Under the pieces are notes generated by a model. The model saw only the letters and a program-made list of their open reading frames with translations, was not told the origin of the DNA and searched no databases. Source: Mesostigma viride (lineage: Eukaryota > Streptophyta > Mesostigmatophyceae > Mesostigmatales > Mesostigmataceae). Taken from it: DNA of 64,000 nucleotides. The position numbers and the translations under genes are program-made. Shown here piece by piece: positions 36,256 to 49,030 of this stretch. The stretch's first letter is position 1. The number at the start of each line of letters is the position of its first letter. The stretch spans positions 1,251,108 to 1,315,107 of the forward strand of contig RPFO01000819.1 in NCBI GenBank assembly GCA_009746045.1. The letters are read 5' to 3'.

Positions 36256-36497
36256 TAAATAGTGACGGAACCTTTTTGCCACTTGAGCAATTAGGTCCCA
36301 CTTGGGCAATTAGGAAAGCTGCTTGGGCAATTAGGTCCGTCACTATTCATCCGGCGTAAAGCACTCGCCGGTATCAATTCCGCGTGTATAGTTCACATGA
36401 ACTTTATAGCGGAATAGATACCGGCGAGTGGTTTACGCCGGATAAATAGTGACGGACCTAATTGCCCAAGTGGCAAAAAGGTTCCGTCACTATTTAA
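36256..36497. mobile_element. Fold-back MITE, about 240 bp
   Basis: Almost the whole element is one inverted repeat. The left end TAAATAGTGACGGAACC matches the right end GGTTCCGTCACTATTTA, and the inner arm CCGGCGTAAAGCACTCGCC matches GGCGAGTGGTTTACGCCGG, around the centre GTTCACATGAAC. The left arm carries an extra ~38-bp internal duplication (TTGGGCAATTAGG repeats). No coding capacity. Termini resemble a TA-targeting DNA transposon; the flanking duplication is not clear. Confidence 0.8.
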
Positions 36498-37830
36498 AAT
36501 AACTCTGCTGAACGGCAGGCCCCCACTGCGCCATGCTCACAAAGCACCCCCCGACAGCACGGATGACATGAAGGCGGCCGTCCACGCTGTGCTGGAGGAG
36601 TGTACAGGCCGGCGCCGATGGCAGCCCAGCTTGCAGGCCCTGCCAGGTGACCACGCGGTCGACGGCCCCCTCATGCACGGCCCTCGCGGCTCGCAGCCAA
36701 GGTCAACAACATTGAAGGCTGCTACATAAAGTCGTGCCAGCCCCATGCACTGTTTTCACGCCCTGCACAAGCACACCGCGACCAAGGTTTCCGATGCCAC
36801 TTCGATCCACTCTGACCGCCCGAGGCCAGAGTTGGCCATGGCATTGTGAGGTGAATTTGAGGCGGTCGCCACGTACGCGTACCATGCAACAATTGGATGC
36901 CCTGGCCGCACAGTTCCCCAAGATAGCCGAGCGCAAGGCCACCATCGATCGCCCACCAGCCCGCGCTGATCCAGGCCAGCGATGACCCCGCGATCGACTC
37001 GCACCTCTACCTTGGGCTGACCTGCTCAAGAGCCAGCCCACCTCTACCACTACCGCCATCACTGCACCAAGCTCCAGGAGCTCAGGAGGAAAAGGGCCGC
37101 GAGAACGCTGACCGCGACCGTCGCCGCTGCCGGGTCACGATTCTCACTACTCAGGCACTTCGATACGCATCCGCCGGGGGGAGACCCCCGAGCCAGACTC
37201 GATCGGCCTTGCCGACGAGCTGATCGAAGAACCAGCTCTTATAGCTCACATATGGAGCTGCCAGGTACTATACCCTGCATGCAGGGCGCCTATCGCCTGC
37301 ATGCCCCTTCCACGGGACTAAAGGCCGGACCCCCTCCGGCCAGTGGTCCTTACAGCTTCAGCGACATCGCAGCTAGCCAGAGTCAGAGTTCCTCTCTCGC
37401 CGCAAGCTAGAAGCTGGCGCGCACCCCCTGGTCGCTTGACAACGACCTGACGCCAGCCCGGCAGCAGCAACGCCGCGACCAGTCAGGCCAGCCCAACTAC
37501 ATCCGCCACAAGACCAGCCCCGGCCGAGAAGCCCCAGGTGTACTGCATGGCGTGGCGGGGTCCTTTATTGATCAGTCAACAACAAAGTGTGGACGCCCCC
37601 CAGCAGCAGGGCTTCGCCAGAATAGATTCTAGCCAACTGTCTAGAAGAGGGCAATTGACATAGCTCAGACATTATTATAGCATGAATTGCCATGTATTAC
37701 TCTAGCATAGCCTACACTGATCTGACCGCCAGCCTAGGTTTAGAGTGGCATGAACGCAATGACCTTAGTTAGCCCACTGAGCCATGCATCATGCAATCAA
37801 TCAATTATCACGTGACTGCATGTGTCACGT
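36498..37830. other. Intergenic, no recognised gene
   Basis: The 36.5-37.55 kb part is GC-richer with several short overlapping ORFs on both strands, broken by stops. It may be decayed coding DNA, but no family could be recognised. The rest is AT-rich. Confidence 0.3.
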
Positions 37831-37985
37831 GGTGGGTGCCAATATACAAAGTAGAGGAACCGTCATGCAACCACTGTACACAATGAGAAGGAGGGATCGA
37901 GCTAGGGCTCCCGACTAAAGCTTCTCTCACTGCCATGGCCACCAGTCGGTGGACAGGCCACATAGCGCTCTAGCCCATGCAGCCA
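37831..37985 (-). repeat. SINE-like repeat, family A, copy 1
   Basis: The reverse complement matches 40679-40806: GGCC...CCACCGACTGGTGG, GCAGTGAGAGAAGC, CCCTCCTTCTCATTG, GGTTCCTCTACTTTGTAT and TTGGCACCCAC. TGGC...GGCAGTGAG and GCTCGATCCC resemble pol III A and B boxes, so a tRNA-derived SINE is likely. Diverged copies. Confidence 0.5.
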
Positions 37986-38074
37986 TAATTAATTAATTGC
38001 ATTTGGGTGCAATAAGACCCGTGTGAGCATATCATAACAAGGAGCATATGGGCAAGTAAGCTGATCATATAGCC

Positions 38075-38304
38075 GAAAGGCTTGCATCACTCCCCGGAAA
38101 GGAGAACTTTTGCGGATGACTGTAGGTGTAAGTTGGCGATGCCCTAGGATCCGGAGACGTCCGTCCTATAGTCAGCGAAAGTTGGTGCGAGAGGTCCCCA
38201 GTTACATTCCGGTCAGATTCATTTGCAGATCGCGTTTTTCCGCGTTTTCCGCGGACCGGCACTGAACGCAAATGGTTTTCACCTTTGCGGCGTGCCAAAT
38301 CAGA
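38075..38304 (+). mobile_element. SINE-like element, family B, copy 1
   Basis: 230 bp flanked by the 8-bp duplication ATATAGCC (38067-38074, 38305-38312). It matches the reverse complement of 41382-41597 along its length except for 13 extra bases at the 5' end; both copies end in ATCAGA. It contains TATAGTCAGC and GTCCCC...ATTCCGGTC, candidate A and B boxes. A variable 5' end, constant 3' end and variable target duplication fit a SINE. Confidence 0.7.
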
Positions 38305-38767
38305 ATATAGCCAGGACGTAGCATGGCTGTACAAGGGCTAAGCTAGGGCTAGGGCTGGTTGTGCATGTACCGTGCGTTAGTAGCGGTGCAGGTGACTAGG
38401 TTGATGGTGGCTCGGCTTTAGGCAAACATTCTAGGCATGGCTGCAATGGCGGCAGTGACTACCAATGATGATTACACGCTAGGGCTATTCTAGCCCGCAT
38501 GGGGCGCCCACATCTTGTGTGTTGATCATCAGGTCCCCTCCCCGCCAGTACACCTTGGGCTTCTGGCTGGGCCCATGTCCTGCTTGTGGCGGAGGTATTC
38601 GGGCCACAGGTCGCGTCGCTGCTGCGGCTGAGCGGGGGTCAGGTAGTCGACTCCAGCGTCCAGGGGAGGTCGAGCAACCAGTCTTGCGACGAGATTGAGA
38701 GGAACCGCTGCTTGTCCTCAGGGGAGGGAAGGTGAGCAGGACTGGTAGGGGGGGCCGCCTTGTCCCG
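38305..38767. other. Intergenic, no recognised gene
   Basis: Nothing recognised on either strand beyond short ORFs. The right part, from about 38.49 kb, is GC-rich and may belong to the decayed minus-strand coding region that follows. Confidence 0.3.
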
Positions 38768-39290
38768 TGAGTACTAAGGTGGGGAAGCCGGTGGCACCCG
38801 CGCAATAATATCCGATCACTCTGCCAGGCCCATGAGGGTAAGAAGCTGGTCCTTGAGCTCGTCAGCAAGGGTGGTAATTGCCGTCAGTCCCCTGCATGGC
38901 TTCTGGGAGAAACGACGCAGCACCACTCGGCATTCGCGGCGAGCGCAGTCGGTGGCCTCGACCCGTTGTTTTGCCTGGCGGAGGTCCTCAAGCTCGATCC
39001 TGGAGTTTCGTAGCGCCCGTGAGTACGTGCATGGGGAAGGCGGTGGGCCGGTGGCACCCGCGCAATGCTGCCTCACCTACCAGACCCATGCATGAGGGTA
39101 GTAAGAAGCTGGTGACTCCTTGAGCTCGTCGGCAAGGGTGGTTGCCGTCTCCCCTGCATGGCTTCAGACTGGGGGAAATGACGCAGCACCATGCACTCGG
39201 CATTCGCAGCGAGCGCGGTCGGTGGCTACGCTCCCATGGTTTTGCCTGGCGGAGGTCCTCTTGAAAGCTCCTGGAGTTTCGTAGCGATGG
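38768..39290 (-). repeat. About 255-bp tandem duplication, two diverged copies
   Basis: Copy one at about 38768-39019 and copy two at about 39020-39290 share GTGAGTAC..GGGGAAG, GGTGGCACCCGCGCAAT, CTTGAGCTCGTC.GCAAGGG, CCCTGCATGGCTTC and TTTTGCCTGGCGGAGGTCCT. On the minus strand copy one encodes a coiled-coil-like stretch (RIELEDLRQAKQRVEA ... TTLADELKDQLLTLM); copy two is frame-broken. This suggests duplicated, decaying exons. Confidence 0.7.
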
Positions 39291-40251
39291 CATCTCGGTG
39301 GTCGAGGCGGTTGCTGACCGCAGCAGGTCCGCGTAGGAGTGCGGCGAGAGGCCATCATCTGCAGGCCGGATGGGCTGGGCTGCGATAGTGGCCGTCTGCG
39401 CTGCAATCGCCGGGACCTGCGCGGCCGGCCAGGGCGTCGGCTTGGGCGGTGATGGATTCTAGCTTCTTATAACGAGCAGGCCGCACTTGCACTGCACCTG
39501 ATTTAGGCGAGAGACAAGGGCAGGCTTGCAGCATGCGCCTCAGATGCCTGCGCCGCGCCGTCAGATGCAGCGCCGTGAGCTGAGGTTGGAGCTTATTTGT
39601 GGGCGACCTTAATTGGCTTAATTCCACATCGGAGACCCGGGCCTCCATCGTGTTGAGCGTCGTGTTCAGCGAGGTGAGCTTCTCGGCCAACGGCCAGGTC
39701 ACGTGCTCCTCCAGCACTGCGCGGATGTCATCCTTGCAGAGAGAGGGAGGGAGCCGATGACCGATGTGGCTGCCGGCTGCGCAGCTAGGCCGGGCTGGGT
39801 TGCGGAGCTTAGCGCCGAGACCTGTCGCGTTCAGTTAGCTGCAATGAGCCAATGATGGAAGAAGCTGAAAAGGATAGCGAGGCAGTGGGTGAGCTATAGC
39901 TCTGGCATGCAGGCCGGCGAGGAACTCCTAGCTGAGTCCAGGTCATCAGCGAGGATGGGCCCAACGGGCCCCTGTAGCTTGCGTTCCAGCGCGAAGTACT
40001 GGACTATCTCGGTGCATTCTGCGTTGGTCGGTTTCAGCCAGTGAGCCGCTGAAAGAAAAGCTTGCGTAGTCGAGGTCAATGCGCAGTTTGTTTTTGTCGT
40101 AACAGGGTTTCTTCACTTTCTTGGGCTTGGGCGAGGCGCTTGGCGATGGGTTTGCGGGCCATCCATGGGTTTGCGGGCCCAGATGGTTGGGCAAGGACGA
40201 TGGCGAGTGGGTTGGGCTGGGAGCCGGATTAATTATAAGCTCCTTTTCCAA
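38816..40251 (-). pseudogene. Decayed or multi-exon unknown gene
   Basis: Three minus-strand stretches look like protein coding by composition: about 39.95-40.25 kb (Pro/Ser/Lys linker, then HWLKPTNAECTEIVQYFALE in another frame), 39355-39728 (AVLEEHVTWPLAEKLTSLNT ... with coiled-coil character) and 38816-39076 (in the duplicated block). Good acceptor-like tracts precede two of them (TTTTCTTTCAG near 40050; CTCTCTCTGCAAG near 39735), so an unrecognised multi-exon gene is possible, but no clean donors or start were found. Family unknown; a pseudogene is as likely as a gene. Confidence 0.3.
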
Positions 40252-40678
40252 ACCGCGTTTTGCTTTCGGAGTCGGTTGTCATATAGCTGGAATCTTGTCA
40301 CGTGCATGCGTAACTTTTTAGAAACTTCGTTTCAGCCGTAACCGATTGTATACATACTGGCGAGTGCGTCTTAAAAAGGCGCATCGAATGCAAGCTAGTG
40401 ATCTGACTGAATTTGGGGCTCAGACGCAAACGCTCTGACCTCCGCCGTCAGCCATACCGCCGTCAGCCATTTTCGTGGTGCACTGGTCTTTGTAGCATGC
40501 AGGCCCATGGCTCATCGTGGCCATTCACTTATGCCATATGTAGCATGCAGACGCCCGTTGAGCCCACCTCACCTTTCTTGTACAACACCAGCTCAATATG
40601 CTTTAGCCTTCAGCCTACCTCTGGTATCATTATGGTTGTATTGCACCCACAGTGATACGCCCCGGCCCCGTGCTGTGG
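40252..40678. other. Intergenic, no recognised gene
   Basis: Short ORFs only. A stretch at 40640-40660 (TTGCACCCACAGTGATACGCC) resembles the tail of the adjacent SINE-like repeat and may be an imperfect flanking duplication. Confidence 0.3.
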
Positions 40679-40806
40679 ATAGAGCGCTCTGTGGCCTGCA
40701 TGGACCCACCGACTGGTGGCGCAGTGAGAGAAGCTAGGGCGCGCCCTCCCTCCTTCTCATTGCGTACAGGAGTTGAAGGTTCCTCTACTTTGTATTGGCA
40801 CCCACA
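40679..40806 (+). repeat. SINE-like repeat, family A, copy 2
   Basis: Reverse-oriented relative of 37831-37985. It contains GACTGGTGGCGCAGTGAGAG, a good pol III A-box match, and ends in TTGGCACCCAC. Shorter than copy 1 in the middle. Confidence 0.5.
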
Positions 40807-41006
40807 TGACGCAGTTTTTATTTGATTATTAAATCAAATTAAATTATAACATGACTCCGTGGGGAGATCATGTAGCACGTATTACCTTACATGCTTGATG
40901 GATGGAGATGAGCGAAGCCGCGAAACCTAACTAGGAAACCTAACTCTAAGCTAATCTAGAAAATCCTAACTACCCTACTCAGCAAAGCGCCCCTTCCTAG
41001 CTCCTG

Positions 41007-41033
41007 GGGGGGGGATGGGGGGGGGGGGGGGGG
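41007..41033. repeat. Poly-G tract
   Basis: Run of G with a single AT interruption, within the RTE remnant. Length is likely unreliable in any assembly. Confidence 0.8.
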
Positions 41034-41381
41034 TGGCCCACAGGGGCCGCTGGCGTGTGGGCCTGGACAATGGTCTGCCACCTCTTCTTGTTAATCTGCA
41101 TCGCAGTCCAAGCAATAGAGAGGGAAGAAATGCGGTGTTCAAACTGGGCTGGGACCACTAGGTCGGCCAGCAACTGTTTATAGATCATGGCAGGTTTACC
41201 ATTTTTTATGGGAATGTCCTTGGGGCCAGGCCAGGTCAGGATATGCCGCCCTGGCTGGCCAAGCCGCTGGGGGCCGGCCAGACCGAGGGCGGTGTCTATA
41301 CCTGACTGGTGCGAGCAAGATGTCCTACAAATGCTATCCTACGCTGCCTAATCTCGTCCATAATGTGAGGCATACCCTTAT

Positions 41382-41597
41382 TCTGATCAGGCCCACTCCG
41401 CAAAGGTGAAAACCTTTGCGTTCAGTGCCGGGCCGCGGAAAACGCGGAAAACGCGATCTGCAAATGAATCCGACCGGAATCGAATTGGGGACCTCTCGCA
41501 CCAATTTTGCTGACTATAGGACGGACGTCTCCGGTTACCATGGCATCGCCAACTTACACCTACAGTCATCCGCAAAAGTTCTCCTGTCCGGGGAGTG
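41382..41597 (-). mobile_element. SINE-like element, family B, copy 2
   Basis: 216 bp flanked by the perfect 10-bp duplication ATACCCTTAT (41372-41381, 41598-41607), inserted in the RTE remnant. On the minus strand it begins CACTCCCCGGACAGGAG, carries TATAGTCAGCAAAATTGG and CCAATTCGATTCCGG (near-consensus B box), and ends CTGATCAGA. About 85-90% similar to copy 1 by eye. Confidence 0.75.
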
Positions 41598-41935
41598 ATA
41601 CCCTTATGTATACAAAGACCCTAAACAGTAAACCCTATGTGTGCAGAAAACCCTACGTTCAGGACCTGTCGAAGCATCCTGTAGACCGTGCCGTCCAGCT
41701 GGGTGGCCAATTTGTCCGTGAGCGTCCATGCCTCGGCGCCATAGGTGAGCGCCGTGAGGATCAGGACCTTGAAGAGCATGCGCTTGCGGTCCTCGCCCAG
41801 TGCTGCCAGTGCCAGTAGGTGTTGAGCGAGCGGAGCCTGGCCCAGGCCAGGCCGATGCGGGTGTCCACATGTGGGCGGTGTCGGGGAGCATGCTCCCCAG
41901 CAGCTTGAAGAGCTCACGGAATGGTACCTTGAAAT

Positions 41936-42735
41936 TAAATAAGAGGCATTCCTCTATCGAGATATATTCTTTATGCGAGTTTCTATTGGCATAAATTTGC
42001 AGTATTGTACGACAACACAGAACATATCAAGGGTGATGGAAGGTACTGGAGTCGCGGAAGTGCCGCGGAGACGTTTCGAGAACGATTGCGCATTAATTCG
42101 ACAGTTAAAAGGCAGAAAAGGGGTTGACTGGTAGTACTGTACGACGGTGTTAGACAGAATTTCCGGTCGGCGATGCTGACTTTGCATCTCACGTTGTACG
42201 TACATGGAAAAGAGCCCTTGCGTCGCGCCATGTGCTGTGGGGAACTTATTCTCCGCCGATGGATTGCACCGTCGATGAGCGTCGATGCTCGTCAATGAAC
42301 CCACCGCAAGCCATGTACGAAAAGAAGTAGAAAATGGCGCGGCGGCAACGGGTGGCGAGTTTGGTAACTTACAGTACTTGTAGCCCGGCGACTCCAAGCA
42401 AGCTAGCTTGAGAGAGGGAGGATTTCAATGCGGTGTTCCAACTGGGCTGTTCTTCATGTAAGCCAGCCATAATTTCAATGAACAAGGCTACATATTTCCA
42501 CCTCCATTCATATTCATCATCTTGAACGACTCGAAAACGCGGAAAAGATAACGGCAGGCTAGAGCTGCCATGGTCCGGATTCGACCCCGATTTCTGGCCT
42601 GCGCTAGTTTTCTCCTTGATAAAACGTCGGGGGTGGGGGGTTTGGACCCCCCTCCCCCCCCCCCCCCCCCGGGGCCAATGGGACCCCCGCGGGGTTTGGG
42701 CGATATCTCCGGGAGTGTCGCGAAAAGTCTGTTAA
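41936..42735. other. Intergenic, 3' side of the copine-like gene
   Basis: AT-neutral with no recognised gene. A 147-codon minus-strand ORF (41954-42397) has no recognisable motif and unremarkable composition. A near-pure C run spans 42646-42674. GGATTCGACCCC at about 42577 resembles a B box but has no matching A box or repeat partner. Confidence 0.35.
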
Positions 42736-45700
42736 CTACATTGGAGGGGGTGGCGCTGAGGGTGCATAGGCTTGAGAATATGCACCAACCCCGGATCCTC
42801 CGAACGGCATTCCATGTGGGTACGCATGGTGCGGCATTACTTCCGGAGAACTGCTGGGGACCCTGGCTGACTTCCTGAGACGCTCAAGCAAGCCCAGCTT
42901 GCATATCGCACTGTACTGCTGCGGTATTTCCTGTAGGACAGGCAATGCATAGATGTTGCACACAGTATGAGAGAAGCCGTCAGCAGACACTCGTGCAGCC
43001 GTAGAGTGCACAGCCCTGCTGTTGTGAAGTGCACAGCCCTGCTGCTGACAAGAAATTCTGTATTGTGCCGCCAGCAACTCTAGGCTTTTTGCCCATGGGA
43101 TTTCGACCTGACACCAACAGTATGTCCAAAGCTTTCAAGAATACGCCCTTAACAAGATACTACTATCATGCATTTGGCACCTAGTTGTGGACGGGAGCCT
43201 ACTTCAGCCGCATTGCTCCTCCAGAATTGTCAAGGAAAAAACACCGTCAGGAACACACCGTGACAAGCCCACGCATAGAAGTGGGCGGGGGTCCGAATCC
43301 TTACCTGGAGTGCCGCCAGCGCAAACGCCGGCTCCGTCATGTGTGCGGTGAAGGGCACAAACTGGAAGTTGTCAAACGCGCGCTGCGGCAGCTCGTCATC
43401 AAACGCCCGCATGAGGTCCCAGGGGCCATCGCCCACCCCCACCATGACAATGCTCAGGGGATACTCGCTGGCTTGCACGATGGCGGCCACGGTCGCGCCC
43501 CCATCCTCCACCTGGCCATCCGCAATGATGACCTGGAAGGGAAGGGGGGAGAACCACCCAAAGGAAAGGATTGGGATGTATAGCTACTAAATGACCGAGT
43601 GCAGTTCCTAAATGTTGCTGATGAGGGTGACGGGGGTGGTGGACATGCAGCATAGCTCATTCCACGAGAACAAACAATCTGCACCCACGTGGATGCGGCA
43701 CGTGGCAAAGGCAACTTCTCAGCGAACCATCTTGCCACCTCCCTTTCTACTAGCACCCAACCTTGTAACGAAACATGCATCGGCATGGCATGCCACAACC
43801 AGCGCTCTTGTGGGAACTGGGCCACCACCTCTGTCGAAACATGGCCAAACAGGACCCATGCAGCCGGGTGGCCCAAGGCATGCGATCCCCAGCCTTCGGC
43901 CTTGCCCCCACCCACCGATATGTGGTACGTCGTGCGCTTCCACCCACCTGTACGGCGCCACCCAACAAAGGGATGTGCATCTCCCCACCCACCAAGACAT
44001 GTTCATCCCCCACCCACCAGGATGTGGTACGTCCGCCGCTCCCACCCACCCGTACGGCGCCACCCAACAAAAGGGATGTGCATCCCCCCACCCACCAAGA
44101 CATGTTCATCCCCCACCCACCAGGATGTGGTACGTCCGCCGCTCCCGCACGATCTGCACCGCACGAGAGATGAGCGGCGCGAACGAGGTGGGGCCCGACA
44201 GCCGGCGCTGCTGCGCCTGCAGCGAGTAGAAGTGGAGCACCTGATGAGGTCGCGAGGGGCGGGGGGGAGTACATGAGTGAGGGAAATGGGCAAAGAAAGG
44301 AAAGGGGGGAGGACGTAATGGGGAAAGTGCAGAGGGGCGTGCACAGGTGGGGGAAGGGAGGGGGGGGAAGTACAGGAGGGGAGCAGCGGGGAAGGGCAAG
44401 GGGCGACGGCAGAGGGCGCGTGAGAGGAGCAGTGGGGGGCCTCAAATGGTCGAACAATCAGGCAGGTGGGCCACCGCACGTGTGACGCTGGTAGGTATCG
44501 AGAATGGTGCAAAACTTAGGCTGGCAGAGAGAAACGCCGACGCGGCACAAGCAAGCCATGGGCGAGCACGTGGGGCAGACCAGCAGGAAGGCACACCGAT
44601 GAGCCAGGGGATGCAAGCATGCATGACTGTCGTGACGGATGTTGGGATGACATCCATAGTGGCCGCACCTCTTCAAACCCGTGGCAGGGCGCGCCGGTCG
44701 GGTTGAGGGGGAACACGTCGCGGTCCTGCGTCTGCATGTCGCCGAATCCATAGGCGGGGATGACCCTGTCCTCATCAAAGGAGGAGAGCGTGCGCAGGAT
44801 GACGGAGATCACGGCCTGGTAGGGGTTCTTGGACACTTGGGAGATGAAGTGCAGTGAGTGGCCGCTGAAGGAGCGCGCGCCCGTCCACTCGTTGCCTGGG
44901 GAAGGGGCAGGGAGGAGGAAGCCAGGGGGGGCCAGAGGTGGAAAGCTGAACCCATGATAGGGGGGAGCATGGCGCAGCGCCACAGCGGCGTGTCATGACG
45001 TGCACTGTCCGGGGCAAAGGACTGGGATGGCTGTGGTGTAGGGATATTCAGGTGCCCTCAACACTCGAGTGAGCAGCGTCGGGGTCGCCGCAAGGCATAC
45101 AACACGTCAACGTGCCGAGCTCATCAGGCCAAGGAGCGCAGTCAGTACAGCGGTGCAACAGCGACCCTTGCTGTGATGAGCCAAACAGGTTGACGAAACC
45201 GTGGTGGTTGCGACGGACTGAACGGCACTGGCACCTTCCTAGCTGAACATGCATGCTCAAGCTAAGGAGCTGTCTCTACAGCGTGTTGCAGGAGCCTCGC
45301 TGCTGGTAACGGGTGCCAACTGCGAAGTGGCATCAGCTCGCTAACCTGCGAACCCGAATCAACGCTGCCTGTACCATGGTTATCGATACCAACACAAACA
45401 GCTGCGACCAAGCGAAGGCTTGATGCAATGCCCCAGGCCTCCACAAGTGATCAACGGCACAGACAACGGACAAGCATAAACAGCAGCTCACTTTTCGTGA
45501 AGTCGACCCCCACTATCATGTTACACGATTCCAGCCCGCTTTTCCGGAGATCTGCTTGCACCTCCTCTACGGTGCTGTATCGATCGCCAAACAATGTGAA
45601 TTCACTCTTCTTCTTTCCCAGCAATCGAATGGCAACAAGAATAACCCCGAGGAGGACAATAAGGCCAAGGAAAATTGAAATATCGATATTAGTATTATTA

Positions 45701-45750
45701 CCATCTGCAGGCGCAGTCTCATATCTACTGCGAACTGGATAACCTGCCAT
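42736..45750 (-). CDS. Copine/vWA-domain protein (RGLG-like, no RING) with N-terminal membrane anchor, 342 aa
   Basis: Related to the copine-type vWA domain of plant RGLG ubiquitin ligases and copines. Exons: 45492-45750, 44669-44895, 44121-44240, 43305-43532, 42736-42930; phases 1,0,0,0, all GT-AG. Start ATG at 45750 ([10 protein letters not shown]). Residues 24-45 form one hydrophobic span followed by KKK, so a signal-anchor is likely. The domain carries the metal site DFTKS (83-87), NEWTGARSF, a FGFGD-like AYGFGD, GPTSFAP (Thr180) and IIADGQV (Asp207), then [15 protein letters not shown] and FDNFQFV. It ends with a Pro/Gly/Tyr-rich tail and PPPPM-stop. Plant RGLG proteins end in a RING finger and animal copines begin with two C2 domains; neither is present, so ligase activity is not supported. 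Confidence 0.88.
43533..44120 (-). repeat. Copine-like intron 3 with repeats of the exon 3 donor
   Basis: The exon 3 end and donor (GTACCACATCCTG then GTGGGTGGGG on the minus strand, boundary at 44121) recur inside the intron at about 44018-44045 and, more diverged, near 43915-43935, within ~100-bp tandem units that also contain CAAGACATGTTCATCCCCCA. The frame beyond the true donor ends soon, and only the 44121 boundary joins correctly to exon 4. Confidence 0.7.
44241..44668 (-). other. Copine-like intron 2
   Basis: Donor GTGCGG after exon 2 and acceptor AG at 44241-44242. It has a purine-rich (plus-strand G-rich) low-complexity tract at 44.26-44.44 kb. No ORF of interest. Confidence 0.6.
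44896..45491 (-). other. Copine-like intron 1
   Basis: 596 bp, donor GTGAGC, acceptor AG at 44896-44897. No repeat or RNA recognised. Confidence 0.6.
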
Positions 45751-46479
45751 CACCAACTATTCGACAGTTGACTGAAAATTGAGCGCGATTCAGGATGCGG
45801 GAGCGAGCAACTTTAACACCAATTATGGCCCGGAGCTGCCTATTTGACGCTGAAAGAAATGCTCTTCTTGCCTGTCATGATGAAATTGATGTTTGCAAAA
45901 ATGTCCGGAAAGTGAAGAGTAGGGATAGACCAAAAAAGTTCTCGAGCGAGGAAATCCCCGGGAGCCACGTGGACTTTGCTAAGAACGTGGCAAGCACTAA
46001 AGTTAGTTAGTTTTAGTTGTATCCCACGCCGCACATGGGCAGCAGCTTGCCACGTTTACAAGACCGGAGCTGGGCCTTCATTACACCGTCTTCCCGGGAC
46101 TTTTCCCGCGACCACAGTGCACGCCAGCGCGCACAAATCGCTGATGATGATCAAGAACAGAGTCAGCAGACCCGTCAAATCCTCCGTACATAACCAAAGA
46201 AGGTCAGGCAGGCAGTGAGGCTGACAGCCAGACTCTTGATAGCGCCCGTCCTTAGCCAGCGCCGCGCCAACTGGAGTCCCGCACAGGCACACGCGGGACG
46301 GGCCCCCCGCCCCGTGCGGGCAAGACCCGTCACTTTGAGCTCTCGAGTGTCGAGCTTGAGGTCGTGGACATCCTGTAATTAAAGAGGCAACGGAATCGCC
46401 GTGTCCGCACGCGGAATTTTGGTGCCCGGTTTCCCCGTGCTCGCGATTAACTTGCTCCAATTTGATATCTTCCGCAAAC
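45751..46479. promoter_or_regulatory. Divergent promoter region, copine-like gene / ATG8
   Basis: 729 bp separate the two divergent start codons, so both promoters and 5' UTRs must share it. No TATA box in a convincing position was identified. Short ORFs here have no recognisable features. Confidence 0.45.

Positions 46480-49030
<2,551 letters not shown>

Larger units (their letters stand above)
40824..41935 (-). mobile_element. RTE-type non-LTR retrotransposon, 5'-truncated and broken
   Basis: Minus-strand remnant read 5' to 3': LLGSMLPDTAHMWT and RIGLAWARLRSLNTYW (41.75-41.93 kb), then KVLILTALTYGAEAWTLTD and LDGTVYRMLRQVLNV (41.64-41.78 kb) in another frame, characteristic of the C-terminal part of RTE reverse transcriptases. 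IMDEIRQRRIAFVGHLART (about 41.32-41.37 kb) and a final segment (KKRWQTIVQ) follow, then a 3' UTR with GTTATAATTTAATTTGATT at about 40.83 kb. A family-B SINE interrupts it at 41382-41597. Frameshifts and stops make it dead. Confidence 0.75.

Noticed and set aside
41954-42397. 147-codon minus-strand ORF
   Set aside because: No recognisable motif, no splice context, composition like surrounding non-coding DNA.
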